The notes: a model not told the origin generated them from the sequence alone. A stretch of 14,728 nt of DNA from an uncultured Gemmiger sp. (GCA_959018215.1 CAUEKL010000036.1:1-14728), one strand, 5' to 3'; positions 5,813 to 13,106 are shown, numbered from the stretch's first letter. A program made the numbers and translations.

Positions 5813-6027
5813 TTTTTCCTTTTCGTGCCCGAAAAGGAAAGGAAAAGGGCCGCACCGGGTCCAGGGTGAAACCCTGGTCGGCGTCCACCGCATCGAAACG
5901 GTGGGACTTTTCGCTTCCTTTTGGTCACAAAAGGAAGGACACTCCGGTGAGCAGCCGCCACCCCGGCAGCAACGGGCAAACCAACCCCTCCGCCGCTGCG
6001 CGGTACCTCCCCTTACACAGGGGAGGC
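5813..6027. repeat. Hairpin-rich non-coding element, probable REP/MITE-like dispersed repeat
   Basis: Five hairpins follow each other in about 215 bp with no credible coding. They are TTTCCTTTTCG/CGAAAAGGAAA (5815-5825/5830-5840), CCAGGGT/ACCCTGG (5861-5867/5871-5877), CCACCG/CGGTGG (5885-5890/5899-5904), CTTCCTTTTG/CAAAAGGAAG (5914-5923/5928-5937) and CCTCCCC/GGGGAGG (6006-6012/6020-6026). A further short CCGC/GCGG arm lies at 5990-6003. The last block (AACCCCTCCGCC...GGGGAGG, 5983-6026) resembles a repeat I remember as very abundant between genes in Faecalibacterium-like genomes. Copy number cannot be judged from this window. It fills most of the 355-bp gap between the 24-aa ORF and the dehydratase operon. 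Confidence 0.55.
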
Positions 6028-6045
6028 ATAAAATCAGCCAACACA

Positions 6046-6082
6046 AAACCCGGGGCCTTTCCGTATACGGAAGGCCCCGGGT
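6046..6082 (-). terminator. Terminator of the activase/dehydratase operon
   Basis: ACCCGGGGCCTT (6048-6059) and CCG (6061-6063) pair with CGG-AAGGCCCCGGGT (6068-6082) around TATA, with one bulged T. On the - strand it is followed by TTTTGTGTT. It begins 41 nt after the stop of the 444-aa gene. Confidence 0.85.
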
Positions 6083-6122
6083 CATTGCATGCTATCGGGG
6101 AAAAATCAAAGAAAACGGAAAC

Positions 6123-7457
6123 TCACACCCCGGCAGGGACAGCGTCACTCTGGATGGAAGGGGCGCCGCCGGCCAGGTCCTCCGCCGTCAGGGGCGCGGT
6201 GGACTGCACCGGATGGTTCAGCCGCTCCCGGGCCACCGCCAGCATCAGCTTGATGCGGTTTTCCTGGTTGACGCGGGTGGCGCTGGGGTCGTAGTCCACG
6301 GGGGTGATGTTGGCGTCGGGATGCAGGGCGCGGATCTTGTTGATCATGCCCTTACCCACAATGTGGTTGGGCAGGCAGCCGAAGGGCTGGGCACAGACGA
6401 TGTTGGCGTAACCGCCCTCCACCAGTTCCAGCATCTCGGCGGTGAGCAGCCAGCCTTCGCCCATCTTGGCGCCCAGGGAGATGATCCCCTTGGGCTTTTC
6501 CATCAGCTCCCGGAAAGAACCCGGCGCATAGAAGCCCGCCTTGCGCATGGCGTCGTTGCAGGCGTTGCCGATGCCGTCCAGCCAGTTCAGCAGGGCGGTG
6601 GCGCCGCCGGCTTTCAGCAGGCTGCCGCCGTAGAGCTTCACGTCCAGCTCGGTGTTGGCCACGCAGTACTCCACAAAGCCCATCAGACCGGGCAGGTTCA
6701 CCTCGCAGTCCTGGCTTTCCAGGAACTTTTCCAGGTCGTTGTTGCCCAGGGGCGAATATTTGACGTAGATCTCGCCGACCACGCCCACCTTGACCTTGGG
6801 CACCCGGGTCACCGGGATGGCCGCAAAGTCGGCGGCGATCACCGGGAACTGCTTCTTCATGTCGTGGGCGCTGAAGTTGCGATTTTCGTGCATCCAGCCC
6901 TGGATGGTGGCAATCCACCGCTCGGTGGCGGCTTCGGCGTCCCCGGGATGGTTCTCGTAGGGCTTGACCTGGCTGCGCAGGGCGCAGAGCATGTCGCCGT
7001 AGAAGATGCAGGCGATGACCTTGCGCAGCAGGGGCAGGGTCAGGGGCAGGCCGCTGTCCTTCTCCAGGCCGGAAAAGTTCAGGGAGGCCACCGGGATATC
7101 CCCGTAGCCGGACTTGACCAGGGCCTTGCGCAGCAATTTGATGTAGTTGGAAGCACGGCAGCCGCCGCCCGTCTGGGTGATGAGCAGAGCGGTGTGCTTC
7201 AGGTCGTACTTGCCGCTGTTCAGCGCGTCGATGAACTGGCCGATGACCAGCAGGGCAGGGTAGCAGGTGTCGTTGTGGACGTATTTCAGCCCCAACTGGG
7301 CTACTTCACTGCCGCAGTTGCCCAGCACTTCCACATTGTAGCCCTCACATTCCAGTGCCGCCGCCATGAGCCGGAACTGGGTCACGGCCATGTTGGGGAT
7401 GAGGATCTTGTGGGTGCGGATCATATCCTTGGTAAAATTGGGGGTCATGTACTCCAT
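6123..7457 (-). CDS. 2-hydroxyacyl-CoA dehydratase-like protein (HgdB/FldC-related subunit domain)
   Basis: I chose the ATG at 7457 because AAGGAG sits 8 nt upstream; it gives 444 aa, 16 fewer than the longest frame. The Cys motifs HNDTCYPALL (C65), TQTGGGCRASNY (C100) and CAQPFGCLPNHIVGKG (C355, C361) are those of the C-terminal part of the large activase-related proteins of clostridia. That part is related to the Fe-S dehydratase D/HgdB family. The Cys residues probably bind a [4Fe-4S] cluster. In many Firmicutes this region is fused behind the activase in one protein of about 1400 aa. Here it is a separate gene starting 4 nt after the upstream stop and almost certainly translationally coupled. 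The substrate is unknown. No CoA-transferase, second dehydratase subunit or electron-transfer flavoprotein gene is nearby, so a fermentation role cannot be inferred. Confidence 0.85.
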   Translation of the reverse strand: MEYMTPNFTKDMIRTHKILIPNMAVTQFRLMAAALECEGYNVEVLGNCGSEVAQLGLKYVHNDTCYPALLVIGQFIDALNSGKYDLKHTALLITQTGGGCRASNYIKLLRKALVKSGYGDIPVASLNFSGLEKDSGLPLTLPLLRKVIACIFYGDMLCALRSQVKPYENHPGDAEAATERWIATIQGWMHENRNFSAHDMKKQFPVIAADFAAIPVTRVPKVKVGVVGEIYVKYSPLGNNDLEKFLESQDCEVNLPGLMGFVEYCVANTELDVKLYGGSLLKAGGATALLNWLDGIGNACNDAMRKAGFYAPGSFRELMEKPKGIISLGAKMGEGWLLTAEMLELVEGGYANIVCAQPFGCLPNHIVGKGMINKIRALHPDANITPVDYDPSATRVNQENRIKLMLAVARERLNHPVQSTAPLTAEDLAGGAPSIQSDAVPAGV

Positions 7458-7461
7458 ACGC

Positions 7462-10392
7462 TCAGCTCCTTGCTTTGTCCTCGGCGCGCTCATCCAGTGC
7501 GGCAAACAGGCTGCGCAGGCGGATGTTCACGGCGCCCAGGTTGGTGATCTCGTCGATCTTCAGCTGGGTGTACAGCTTGCCGCCCTCCTGCAGGATCTCC
7601 CGGGTCTCGTCGGTGGTGATGGCGTCCAGCCCGCAGCCGAAGCTCACCAGCTGCACCAGGTCCATATCGGGCTGGGTGGTGCAGTACTTGGCGGCGGCAT
7701 ACAGGCGGCTGTGGTAGGTCCACTGGTTCAGCACCGAGGTGGGGAATTTCTCCATCAGGTGGCTCACCGAGTCCTCGGTGACCACGGCGGCGCCCTGGCG
7801 GATGATCAGCTTGTCAATGCCGTGGTTGACCTCCGGGTCCACATGGTAGGGCCGGCCGGCCAGCACCACGATGCGCTTGTGCTCTTCCCGGGCTTTGGCG
7901 ATGATCTCGGCGCCCTTGGTGCGCACCTGCACCATGTGGCGCTCGTACTCGGCATAGGCGGCGTCGATGGCCTCCGCAACCTCCTTGTGGTTCAGGCCGG
8001 GGAAGTATTTGTCCAGAATGGCCGGGAACCGCTTGGTGAAGTCCTTACGGCGGGCCAGGTTGACGTAATCGTAGATGAAGGTGGTGTGTTCCAGCTCGGG
8101 GCAGTTGCCCTCCAGCACCTCGGGATAGTAGGCCACCACCGGGCAGTTGTAATGGTTGTCGCCCAGGTGTTCATCCACGTTGTAGCTCATGCAGGGATAG
8201 AAGACGGCATCCACCCCCAGCTTGACCAGCTCGGCAATGTGGCCGTGGGCCAGCTTGGCCGGGAAGCAGGCGGTGTCGCTGGGAATGGTGGCCTGGCCTT
8301 CCTGGTACAGCGCCCGGCTGGACACCGGGCTGGTCTTGACCCCGAAGCCCAGCTTGGTAAACAGGGTATGCCAGAAGGGCAGCAGCTCATACATGTTCAG
8401 GCACAGGGGCAGGCCGATGGTGGCCCGGGGATGCTCGGGCTGGATCTTGCGGTAATCCAGCAGCAGCTGAAGTTTGTAGGCGTACAGGTTCAGCTCGTCG
8501 TCCGCGGCCTTGCCGGTCACCGGCTTGTCGCACCGGTTGCCGGAGATGAACCGCTTGCCGTCCGCAAAGATGTTCACGGTGAGCTGGCAGTGGTTGCCGC
8601 AGCCGTTGCAGGTCACGTTCTGCACCTTCTGGGAGAAGTGTTCCAGCTCCTCCTGGGTCAGCACGGTGCTGTGGGAATCCGCATTGCTGTGGGCCTTGCC
8701 GTGGAGCGCGGCGCCGAAAGCGCCCATCAGACCGGCGATGTCCGGGCGGATGACCTCCACCCCCATCTCCTTCTCAAAGGCGCGGAGCACGGCCTCGTTG
8801 TAGAAGGTGCCGCCCTGGACCACGATGTTGCGGCCCAGCTCCTCGGGGCTGGAAGCCCGGATGACCTTGTACAGGGCGTTCTTGACGACGGAAATGGACA
8901 GGCCCGCGCTGATGTTCTCGATGGAAGCGCCGTCCTTCTGGGCCTGCTTGACGCTGGAGTTCATGAAGACGGTGCACCGGCTGCCCAGGTCCACCGGGCG
9001 GTCGGCAAACAGGCCCAGGGCTGCAAACTCCTTCACGTCATAGCCCAGGGCCTGGGCGAAGGTCTGCAAAAAGCTGCCGCAGCCGGAGGAGCAGGCTTCA
9101 TTCAGGAAGATGTTGCTGATGGCGCCGTCCTCGATCTTGAAGCACTTCATGTCCTGGCCGCCGATGTCGATGATGAAATCCACGTTGGGCATGAAATGCT
9201 TGGCGGCGGTGAAGTGGGCCACCGTCTCCACCAGGCCCCGGTCACAGTGGAAGGCGTTCTTGATGAGCTCCTCCCCGTAGCCGGTGGTGGTGACGCTGGC
9301 AATCTGCAGGCCCGGATGGTCCTTGTACAGCTTGAGCAGGGTCTCCTTCACCAGCGGGATGGGGTTGCCCAGGTTGGGGCGGTAGCTGGTGAAGAGGATG
9401 TTGCTGTTCTCGTCAATGACCACCAGCTTGATGGTGGTGGAGCCGGAGTCAATGCCGATGTGCACCGGGCCGCAGTCGGCCCCGAAGGGCACGCAGGGCA
9501 CACAGGCCCGCATGTGGCGGGCGTGGAAATCCTCGTACTCCTGCTTGTCGGCAAACAGGGGCGGCAGACTCACGTAGGTGGCGGTGGCGCTGTAGTTGGC
9601 CAGCCGCTTGACCACCTCGGCCAGGTCGGATTCCCGGTCGGCGTAGAAAGCCGCGCCCAGGGCCACATACAGCAGGCTGTTTTCCGGGCAGGTGCCGGTG
9701 AGGCCCAGGGTTTTGTCAAAGCTCTGGCGCAGCACGCTGGAGAAGGTCAGCGGCCCGCCCAGATAGAGCACCTTGCCCTTGATGGGACGGCCCTGGGCCA
9801 GGCCGGCGATGGTCTGGTTGACCACGGCCTGGTAGATGGACGCCGCAATGTCCCCGGCCAGGGCGCCCTGGTTGATCAGGGGCTGGATGTCGCTCTTGGC
9901 AAAGACGCCGCAGCGGGACGCGATGGTGTAGGTCCGGGTGGAAGCCTGGGCCGCCTTGTCCATCTCGTCGGCGCTCATCTTGAGCAGGGTGGCCATCTGG
10001 TCGATGAAAGCACCCGTGCCGCCGGCGCAGGACCCGTTCATCCGGACCTCGGTGCCGTTGGTGAGGAAGAGGATCTTGGCGTCCTCGCCGCCCAGCTCGA
10101 TGATGCAGTCGGTGCCGGGGGCCAGACGGTTGGCTGCCACACGGGTGGCAAACACCTCCTGCACAAAGGGCACGCCGCAGCTGTCCGCCAGGCCCATGCC
10201 CGCCGAACCGGAGATGGCCAGCATGGCGCGGCCGCCGGGGACATAGTCCTTGGCGACCCGCTGCAGCAGTTCCTGGCCTTTTTCCAGAATATGACTGTAA
10301 TGACGTTCGTATGTAGAATAAACGATCTTGTCCTGCTCATCGAGCACGACGCATTTGATGGTGGTAGAACCGATGTCGAGACCGACTCTCAT
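7462..10392 (-). CDS. Tandem BadF/BadG/BcrA/BcrD ATPase-domain activase with DUF2229-like C-terminus
   Basis: The ATG at 10392 (976 aa) is preceded by GGAGGT and begins MRVGLDIGSTTIK, the first ATPase phosphate loop. The 29 upstream in-frame residues are untranslated leader. Domain 1 (about 1-255) has DIGSTT at 6-11, ELGGEDAK at 99-106, NGSCAGGTGAF at 119-129 and SRCG at 159-162. Domain 2 (about 309-565) repeats these as DSGSTT (315-320), DIGGQDMK (409-416), NEACSSGCGSF (431-441) and SRCT (471-474). C122/C161 and C434 or C438/C473 are the likely bridging [4Fe-4S] ligands. The region after about 590 begins with CNGCGNHC (595-602) and GNRC (618-621), then carries SDTACFPAKLAHGH and YPCMSYN, typical of DUF2229. 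Such activases use ATP to drive one electron into a dehydratase, here presumably the downstream 444-aa protein. Confidence 0.9.
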   Translation of the reverse strand: MRVGLDIGSTTIKCVVLDEQDKIVYSTYERHYSHILEKGQELLQRVAKDYVPGGRAMLAISGSAGMGLADSCGVPFVQEVFATRVAANRLAPGTDCIIELGGEDAKILFLTNGTEVRMNGSCAGGTGAFIDQMATLLKMSADEMDKAAQASTRTYTIASRCGVFAKSDIQPLINQGALAGDIAASIYQAVVNQTIAGLAQGRPIKGKVLYLGGPLTFSSVLRQSFDKTLGLTGTCPENSLLYVALGAAFYADRESDLAEVVKRLANYSATATYVSLPPLFADKQEYEDFHARHMRACVPCVPFGADCGPVHIGIDSGSTTIKLVVIDENSNILFTSYRPNLGNPIPLVKETLLKLYKDHPGLQIASVTTTGYGEELIKNAFHCDRGLVETVAHFTAAKHFMPNVDFIIDIGGQDMKCFKIEDGAISNIFLNEACSSGCGSFLQTFAQALGYDVKEFAALGLFADRPVDLGSRCTVFMNSSVKQAQKDGASIENISAGLSISVVKNALYKVIRASSPEELGRNIVVQGGTFYNEAVLRAFEKEMGVEVIRPDIAGLMGAFGAALHGKAHSNADSHSTVLTQEELEHFSQKVQNVTCNGCGNHCQLTVNIFADGKRFISGNRCDKPVTGKAADDELNLYAYKLQLLLDYRKIQPEHPRATIGLPLCLNMYELLPFWHTLFTKLGFGVKTSPVSSRALYQEGQATIPSDTACFPAKLAHGHIAELVKLGVDAVFYPCMSYNVDEHLGDNHYNCPVVAYYPEVLEGNCPELEHTTFIYDYVNLARRKDFTKRFPAILDKYFPGLNHKEVAEAIDAAYAEYERHMVQVRTKGAEIIAKAREEHKRIVVLAGRPYHVDPEVNHGIDKLIIRQGAAVVTEDSVSHLMEKFPTSVLNQWTYHSRLYAAAKYCTTQPDMDLVQLVSFGCGLDAITTDETREILQEGGKLYTQLKIDEITNLGAVNIRLRSLFAALDERAEDKARS

Positions 10393-10467
10393 GGATTGAC
10401 CTCCCGCCTGTGGGGTTATGTGGAAACACCGCGAAAATCGCGGACGAAAATAAGGGTAAATCAGTTT

Positions 10468-10496
10468 ATTGTATCGCAAGACGGCGAATTTTGCAA
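10468..10496 (-). promoter_or_regulatory. Promoter of the activase/dehydratase operon
   Basis: On the - strand TTGCAA (10496-10491) and TACAAT (10473-10468) are separated by 17 bp. The start lies near 10461, giving a leader of about 70 nt. That leader contains a perfect 6-bp hairpin, CCGCGA-AAA-TCGCGG (10429-10443). Confidence 0.8.
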
Positions 10497-10510
10497 GAGG
10501 GATTCGCCGT
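10481..10510. promoter_or_regulatory. Perfect 9-bp inverted repeat flanking the -35 (candidate operator)
   Basis: ACGGCGAAT (10481-10489) and ATTCGCCGT (10502-10510) are exact reverse complements separated by 12 bp. The -35 hexamer TTGCAA lies inside the gap and one arm occupies the promoter spacer. There is no U-tract on either side, so a terminator is unlikely. The position and symmetry fit a dimeric repressor or redox/metabolite sensor; the regulator is not in the window. Confidence 0.6.
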
Positions 10511-10572
10511 ATGCCCTACAAACCCAGTATTTAGTATAACGGGTCTTTTTGAACTGCATTTGAACGAAAGAA

Positions 10573-10605
10573 GGCAGATTTTGTCCTTTTCAGACAAAAT
10601 CTGCC
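10573..10605 (-). terminator. Hairpin downstream of the pseudouridine synthase gene
   Basis: GGCAGATTTTGTC (10573-10585) pairs perfectly with GACAAAATCTGCC (10593-10605), a 13-bp stem with a 7-nt loop, starting 12 nt past the stop. On the - strand it is followed by TTCTTTCGTTC, a broken U-tract. This is a probable terminator, somewhat weak. Confidence 0.7.
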
Positions 10606-10616
10606 AAAAGTGCGCT

Positions 10617-11339
10617 TCAGCCCCGGGACGACCGGCGCAAAGCCTCCACTTCTTTGGTTGTCAAAGGCCGCCAGGCCCCCGGTTCCAGCCCTTCGTCCAG
10701 GGCCACCGGGCCGATGGCGGTGCGGTGCAGCCCGTTCACCCCGGCGCCGTACACCCCGAACATCCGCTTGATCTGGTGGTACACCCCCTGGTGCAGGGTC
10801 ACCTTCACCACGCAAGGGTCGGCGCCGTACGGTTCGGCTTCCGCCGGGTCCATGGTCTGGCCGTCCGCCAGGGTCACCCCGGCGGCAAAGCCCGCCTGCA
10901 TGGCGGGGGTCAGGGGCGTGTCCAGGGTGACGATGTATTCCTTGGATACATGCCGCCCCGGGGCCAGAATGTCGTGGGCAAAGCCCCCGTCGTCGGTGAG
11001 CAGCACAAACCCGGTGCTGGTCTTGTCCAGCCGCCCGGCGGGAAAGAGCTGCCGCCGGGGGTAGGCCTGGGCCACCAGGTCGGTGACGGTGGTATCGTGC
11101 TTGTCCCGGCTGGCGCTGACCACCCCTTCGGGCTTGTTCAGCATCAGGTACACATATTTCTCATAGGAGCCGGAGAGGGGCGCGCCGTTCACCGAAACTT
11201 CGGCGGTGTGCTCGTCGATCTGGGTGTCCGCCTTGCGGCACAGGGTCCCGTTCACCGTCACCGCCCCGGCGGCGATCCGTTTGCGGCTCTCGCTGCGGGG
11301 AATGCCCAGCCGCTCAGCCAGGTACTTGTCCAGCCGCAT
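10617..11339 (-). CDS. rsuA: RsuA-type rRNA pseudouridine synthase
   Basis: This 240-aa protein has an N-terminal S4 RNA-binding domain (MRLDKYLAERLGIPRSE, about 1-60) and a pseudouridine synthase catalytic domain. The catalytic motif is GRLDKTSTGFVLLTDDG at 102-118, with D105 as the nucleophile, preceded by the LNKPEGVVSA signature at 67-76. The later QIKRMFG and CVVKVTLHQGVYH regions also fit the RsuA/RluB/RluE/RluF group. In E. coli RsuA modifies U516 of 16S rRNA; RluB-type enzymes act on 23S rRNA. The exact target here is not decidable by eye, but the compact 240-aa length fits RsuA. Its ATG overlaps the TGA of the upstream deacylase gene by one base (TGATG at 11341-11337), so the two are translationally coupled. 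Confidence 0.9.
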   Translation of the reverse strand: MRLDKYLAERLGIPRSESRKRIAAGAVTVNGTLCRKADTQIDEHTAEVSVNGAPLSGSYEKYVYLMLNKPEGVVSASRDKHDTTVTDLVAQAYPRRQLFPAGRLDKTSTGFVLLTDDGGFAHDILAPGRHVSKEYIVTLDTPLTPAMQAGFAAGVTLADGQTMDPAEAEPYGADPCVVKVTLHQGVYHQIKRMFGVYGAGVNGLHRTAIGPVALDEGLEPGAWRPLTTKEVEALRRSSRG

Positions 11340-11833
11340 CAGCCTTTGGCCTCCGCCGTGATGGGGGCCGTCTTGCCCCGGGTGACCTTGATGAGGTCGG
11401 CGGGGGCGGCTTCGATCTGGGTGCCGATGCGCCCCGCCGATACCAGAATGGTGTCCTGGGCCAGGCAGCTCTCATCAAAGACGGTGGCAAACTGCTTCTT
11501 CATGCCCACCGGGCTGCAGCCGCCCCGCACATAGCCGGTGGTTTTCAGCAGGTCGGCCACATGGAGCATGGACACGCTCTTGACCCCGGCGGCCTTGGCG
11601 GCCTTCTTCAGGTCCAGCTCGGCCAGTACCGGGATGACGAACACATAAAAGTTCCGGTCCGCCCCCTGGGTGACCAGGGTCTTGAACACCTTGGCCGGGT
11701 CCTGCCCGGTAAGGGCGGCCACGGTGGCGCCGTCCACGGCGGCGCCCTCCTCGTGGGGATATTCGTGGGCGGAATAGCTGATCTTGGCACGCTCCAGCAT
11801 GCGCATGGCGTTGGTCTTGGCTTCCTTGGACAT
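11339..11833 (-). CDS. ybaK: YbaK/EbsC-family Cys-tRNA(Pro) deacylase
   Basis: I chose the ATG at 11833 (164 aa, MSKEAKTNAMRMLERAKI) because it matches the normal family start. The 47 upstream in-frame residues lie in the leader, and a GAGAGGGG ribosome site is about 8 nt before it. Family features are visible: HEYPHEEGAAVDGATVAALTG, KVFKTLVTQG with the catalytic-type Lys, FVIPVLAELDLKKAAKAAG and the C-terminal GYVRGGCSPVGMKKQF. These enzymes hydrolyse Cys mischarged on tRNA(Pro) by prolyl-tRNA synthetase and so protect translation fidelity. Expected length is 150-165 aa. It is the first gene of a two-gene unit with the pseudouridine synthase, both acting on translation. Confidence 0.92.
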   Translation of the reverse strand: MSKEAKTNAMRMLERAKISYSAHEYPHEEGAAVDGATVAALTGQDPAKVFKTLVTQGADRNFYVFVIPVLAELDLKKAAKAAGVKSVSMLHVADLLKTTGYVRGGCSPVGMKKQFATVFDESCLAQDTILVSAGRIGTQIEAAPADLIKVTRGKTAPITAEAKG

Positions 11834-11926
11834 GGTGAGAACCCCTCTCTTGTGAATCCGCTTTTGCGCGGTCCTGTGAACAAAACCCGGCACAATCCGG
11901 GTGGCATCGGTTTCCTTCGCACCCAA

Positions 11927-11955
11927 ATTATAGCCCCGGGAGCAAAAGTTGTAAA
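11927..11955 (-). promoter_or_regulatory. Promoter of the ybaK-rsuA operon
   Basis: On the - strand TTTACA (11955-11950) and a perfect TATAAT (11932-11927) are separated by 17 bp. The start is near 11920, leaving a leader of about 87 nt. The -35 is divergent from the aroF -35 with only 6 bp between them. Confidence 0.82.
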
Positions 11956-11961
11956 GCACTC

Positions 11962-11990
11962 TTGACTTTAGCACATTAAAGTGCTAAACT
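11962..11990 (+). promoter_or_regulatory. Promoter of the DAHP synthase gene
   Basis: TTGACT (11962-11967) and TAAACT (11985-11990) are separated by 17 bp. Transcription should start near 11997, giving a leader of about 48 nt. There is no room for an attenuator or T-box in that leader. Confidence 0.75.
11967..11988. promoter_or_regulatory. Perfect 8-bp palindrome within the aroF promoter spacer (candidate operator)
   Basis: TTTAGCAC (11967-11974) and GTGCTAAA (11981-11988) are exact reverse complements with a 6-bp centre. The palindrome starts at the last base of the -35 and ends inside the -10, so a bound dimer would block the promoter. The arms resemble the first part of CIRCE (TTAGCACTC-N9-GAGTGCTAA), but the spacing does not fit HrcA. 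Confidence 0.65.
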
Positions 11991-12044
11991 AAGCCTGTCA
12001 AAAATCAAGGCCCGCCGGGCTGGGTCATAAGGAGAAGGAACACC

Positions 12045-13064
12045 ATGATCATCGTACTGAAGCACAACGCCCCCCAGGACCAGGTGCAGCAGTTCTGCGG
12101 GGAACTGCGGTCCATGGGGTTTGAGATCAACGATTCGGTGGGCAGTGATACCCACATCCTGGGCCTCATCGGGGACACCAAGGCCCTGAGCGAAAGCTGG
12201 GTGCTGGCCAACCCGGTGGTGGATACCTGCCGCCGGGTGTCCGAACCCTACAAGAAGGCCAACCGCAAGTTCCACCCCGACGACACGGTGGTGAACGTGG
12301 GCGGCCACAAGATCGGCGGGGGCAGCTTCGCGGTGATGGCGGGGCCCTGCAGCGTGGAAAGCAAGGAGCAGATCATCGGGGTGGCCAAAAGGGTGCAGGC
12401 TGCCGGGGCGTCCATTTTGCGGGGCGGCGCCTTCAAGCCCCGCACCAGCCCCTACAGCTTCCAGGGCCTGCGGGCCGAGGGGCTGGAACTGCTGCAGGAA
12501 GCCCGGGCGGTGACCGGTCAGCCCATTGTCACCGAGCTGATGAACAACGAGCATATTCCCTTGTTTGAGCAAGCCAAGGTGGATATGATCCAGATCGGCG
12601 CCCGGAATATGCAGAACTTTGAGCTGCTCAAGGCGGTGGGCCGGACGAATATCCCGGTGCTGCTCAAGCGGGGGCTTTCCTCCACCCTGGAGGAACTGGT
12701 CATGAGCGCCGAGTACATCATGGCCGAGGGCAACCCCAACGTGGTGCTGTGTGAGCGGGGCATCCGCACCTTTGAAACCAGCATGCGCAACACCCTGGAT
12801 ATTTCGGCGGTGCCCATGCTGAAAAAGATGACCCACCTGCCGGTGGTCATCGACCCCAGCCACGCGGCGGGCATCGCCTTCATGGTGCCGTCCCTGGCGG
12901 CGGCCGCCGTGGCCGTGGGCGCCGACGGGCTGATGATCGAGGTGCACAACGACCCCGCCAAGGCCAAGAGCGACGGCGCCCAGAGCCTGACCCCCGATGC
13001 TTTTGACAGCCTGATGCAGACCCTGCGCCCGGAACTGGAATTTTTTGGCAAAACGCTGAACTGA
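12045..13064 (+). CDS. aroF: 3-deoxy-7-phosphoheptulonate (DAHP) synthase, type I beta with N-terminal regulatory domain
   Basis: This 339-aa enzyme condenses phosphoenolpyruvate with erythrose 4-phosphate, the first step of the shikimate pathway. An N-terminal ferredoxin-like (ACT-resembling) domain spans about 1-70 (MIIVLKHNAPQDQVQQF...), as in the Thermotoga-type enzyme, where it mediates Tyr/Phe feedback. The TIM-barrel core carries AGPCSVES at 99-106 with metal-ligand C102, GGAFKPRTSPYSFQG at 127-141, LKRG at 207-210, CERGIRTFE at 236-244, IDPSHAAG at 269-276 with H273, and EVH at 299-301. No chorismate mutase domain is attached. AAGGAG (12030-12035) precedes the ATG. It is monocistronic in the window, with a promoter palindrome that implies transcriptional as well as allosteric control. 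Confidence 0.95.
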   Translation: MIIVLKHNAPQDQVQQFCGELRSMGFEINDSVGSDTHILGLIGDTKALSESWVLANPVVDTCRRVSEPYKKANRKFHPDDTVVNVGGHKIGGGSFAVMAGPCSVESKEQIIGVAKRVQAAGASILRGGAFKPRTSPYSFQGLRAEGLELLQEARAVTGQPIVTELMNNEHIPLFEQAKVDMIQIGARNMQNFELLKAVGRTNIPVLLKRGLSSTLEELVMSAEYIMAEGNPNVVLCERGIRTFETSMRNTLDISAVPMLKKMTHLPVVIDPSHAAGIAFMVPSLAAAAVAVGADGLMIEVHNDPAKAKSDGAQSLTPDAFDSLMQTLRPELEFFGKTLN

Positions 13065-13074
13065 GAACCGGTAC

Positions 13075-13104
13075 TTGCATTTTTTGACCCAAGTACGTTA
13101 TAAT
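13075..13104 (+). promoter_or_regulatory. Promoter upstream of the GtrA gene
   Basis: TTGCAT (13075-13080) and a perfect TATAAT (13099-13104) are separated by 18 bp. The start would fall near 13111, inside the left arm of the hairpin at 13107-13140. Confidence 0.7.
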
Positions 13105-13106
13105 AA

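Noticed and set aside
4597..5979. A 460-codon - strand open frame through the cstA leader and upstream intergenic region
   Set aside because: It runs through the T-box, promoters and repeat hairpins, is Arg/Pro/Ser-rich, and matches nothing. The structured RNA explains the region better.
7455..7470. Sequencing frameshift or nonsense mutation splitting one giant activase gene
   Set aside because: The downstream ORF has a well-spaced AAGGAG and an ATG 4 nt after the stop, as in normal coupled genes. It remains only a residual possibility.
7366..10539. A very long open frame (over 1000 codons) on the + strand opposite the activase gene
   Set aside because: It is antisense to a protein with clear BadF/BcrA motifs. 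Its translation is rich in His, Gly, Val and Gln in the manner of GC-rich antisense frames, and it has no ribosome site or family motif.
11962..11988. HrcA/CIRCE operator before aroF
   Set aside because: The arms share TTAGCAC/GTGCTAA with CIRCE, but the gap is 6 bp rather than the 13 bp expected between those sub-arms, and the inner TC/GA of the 9-bp arms is missing.
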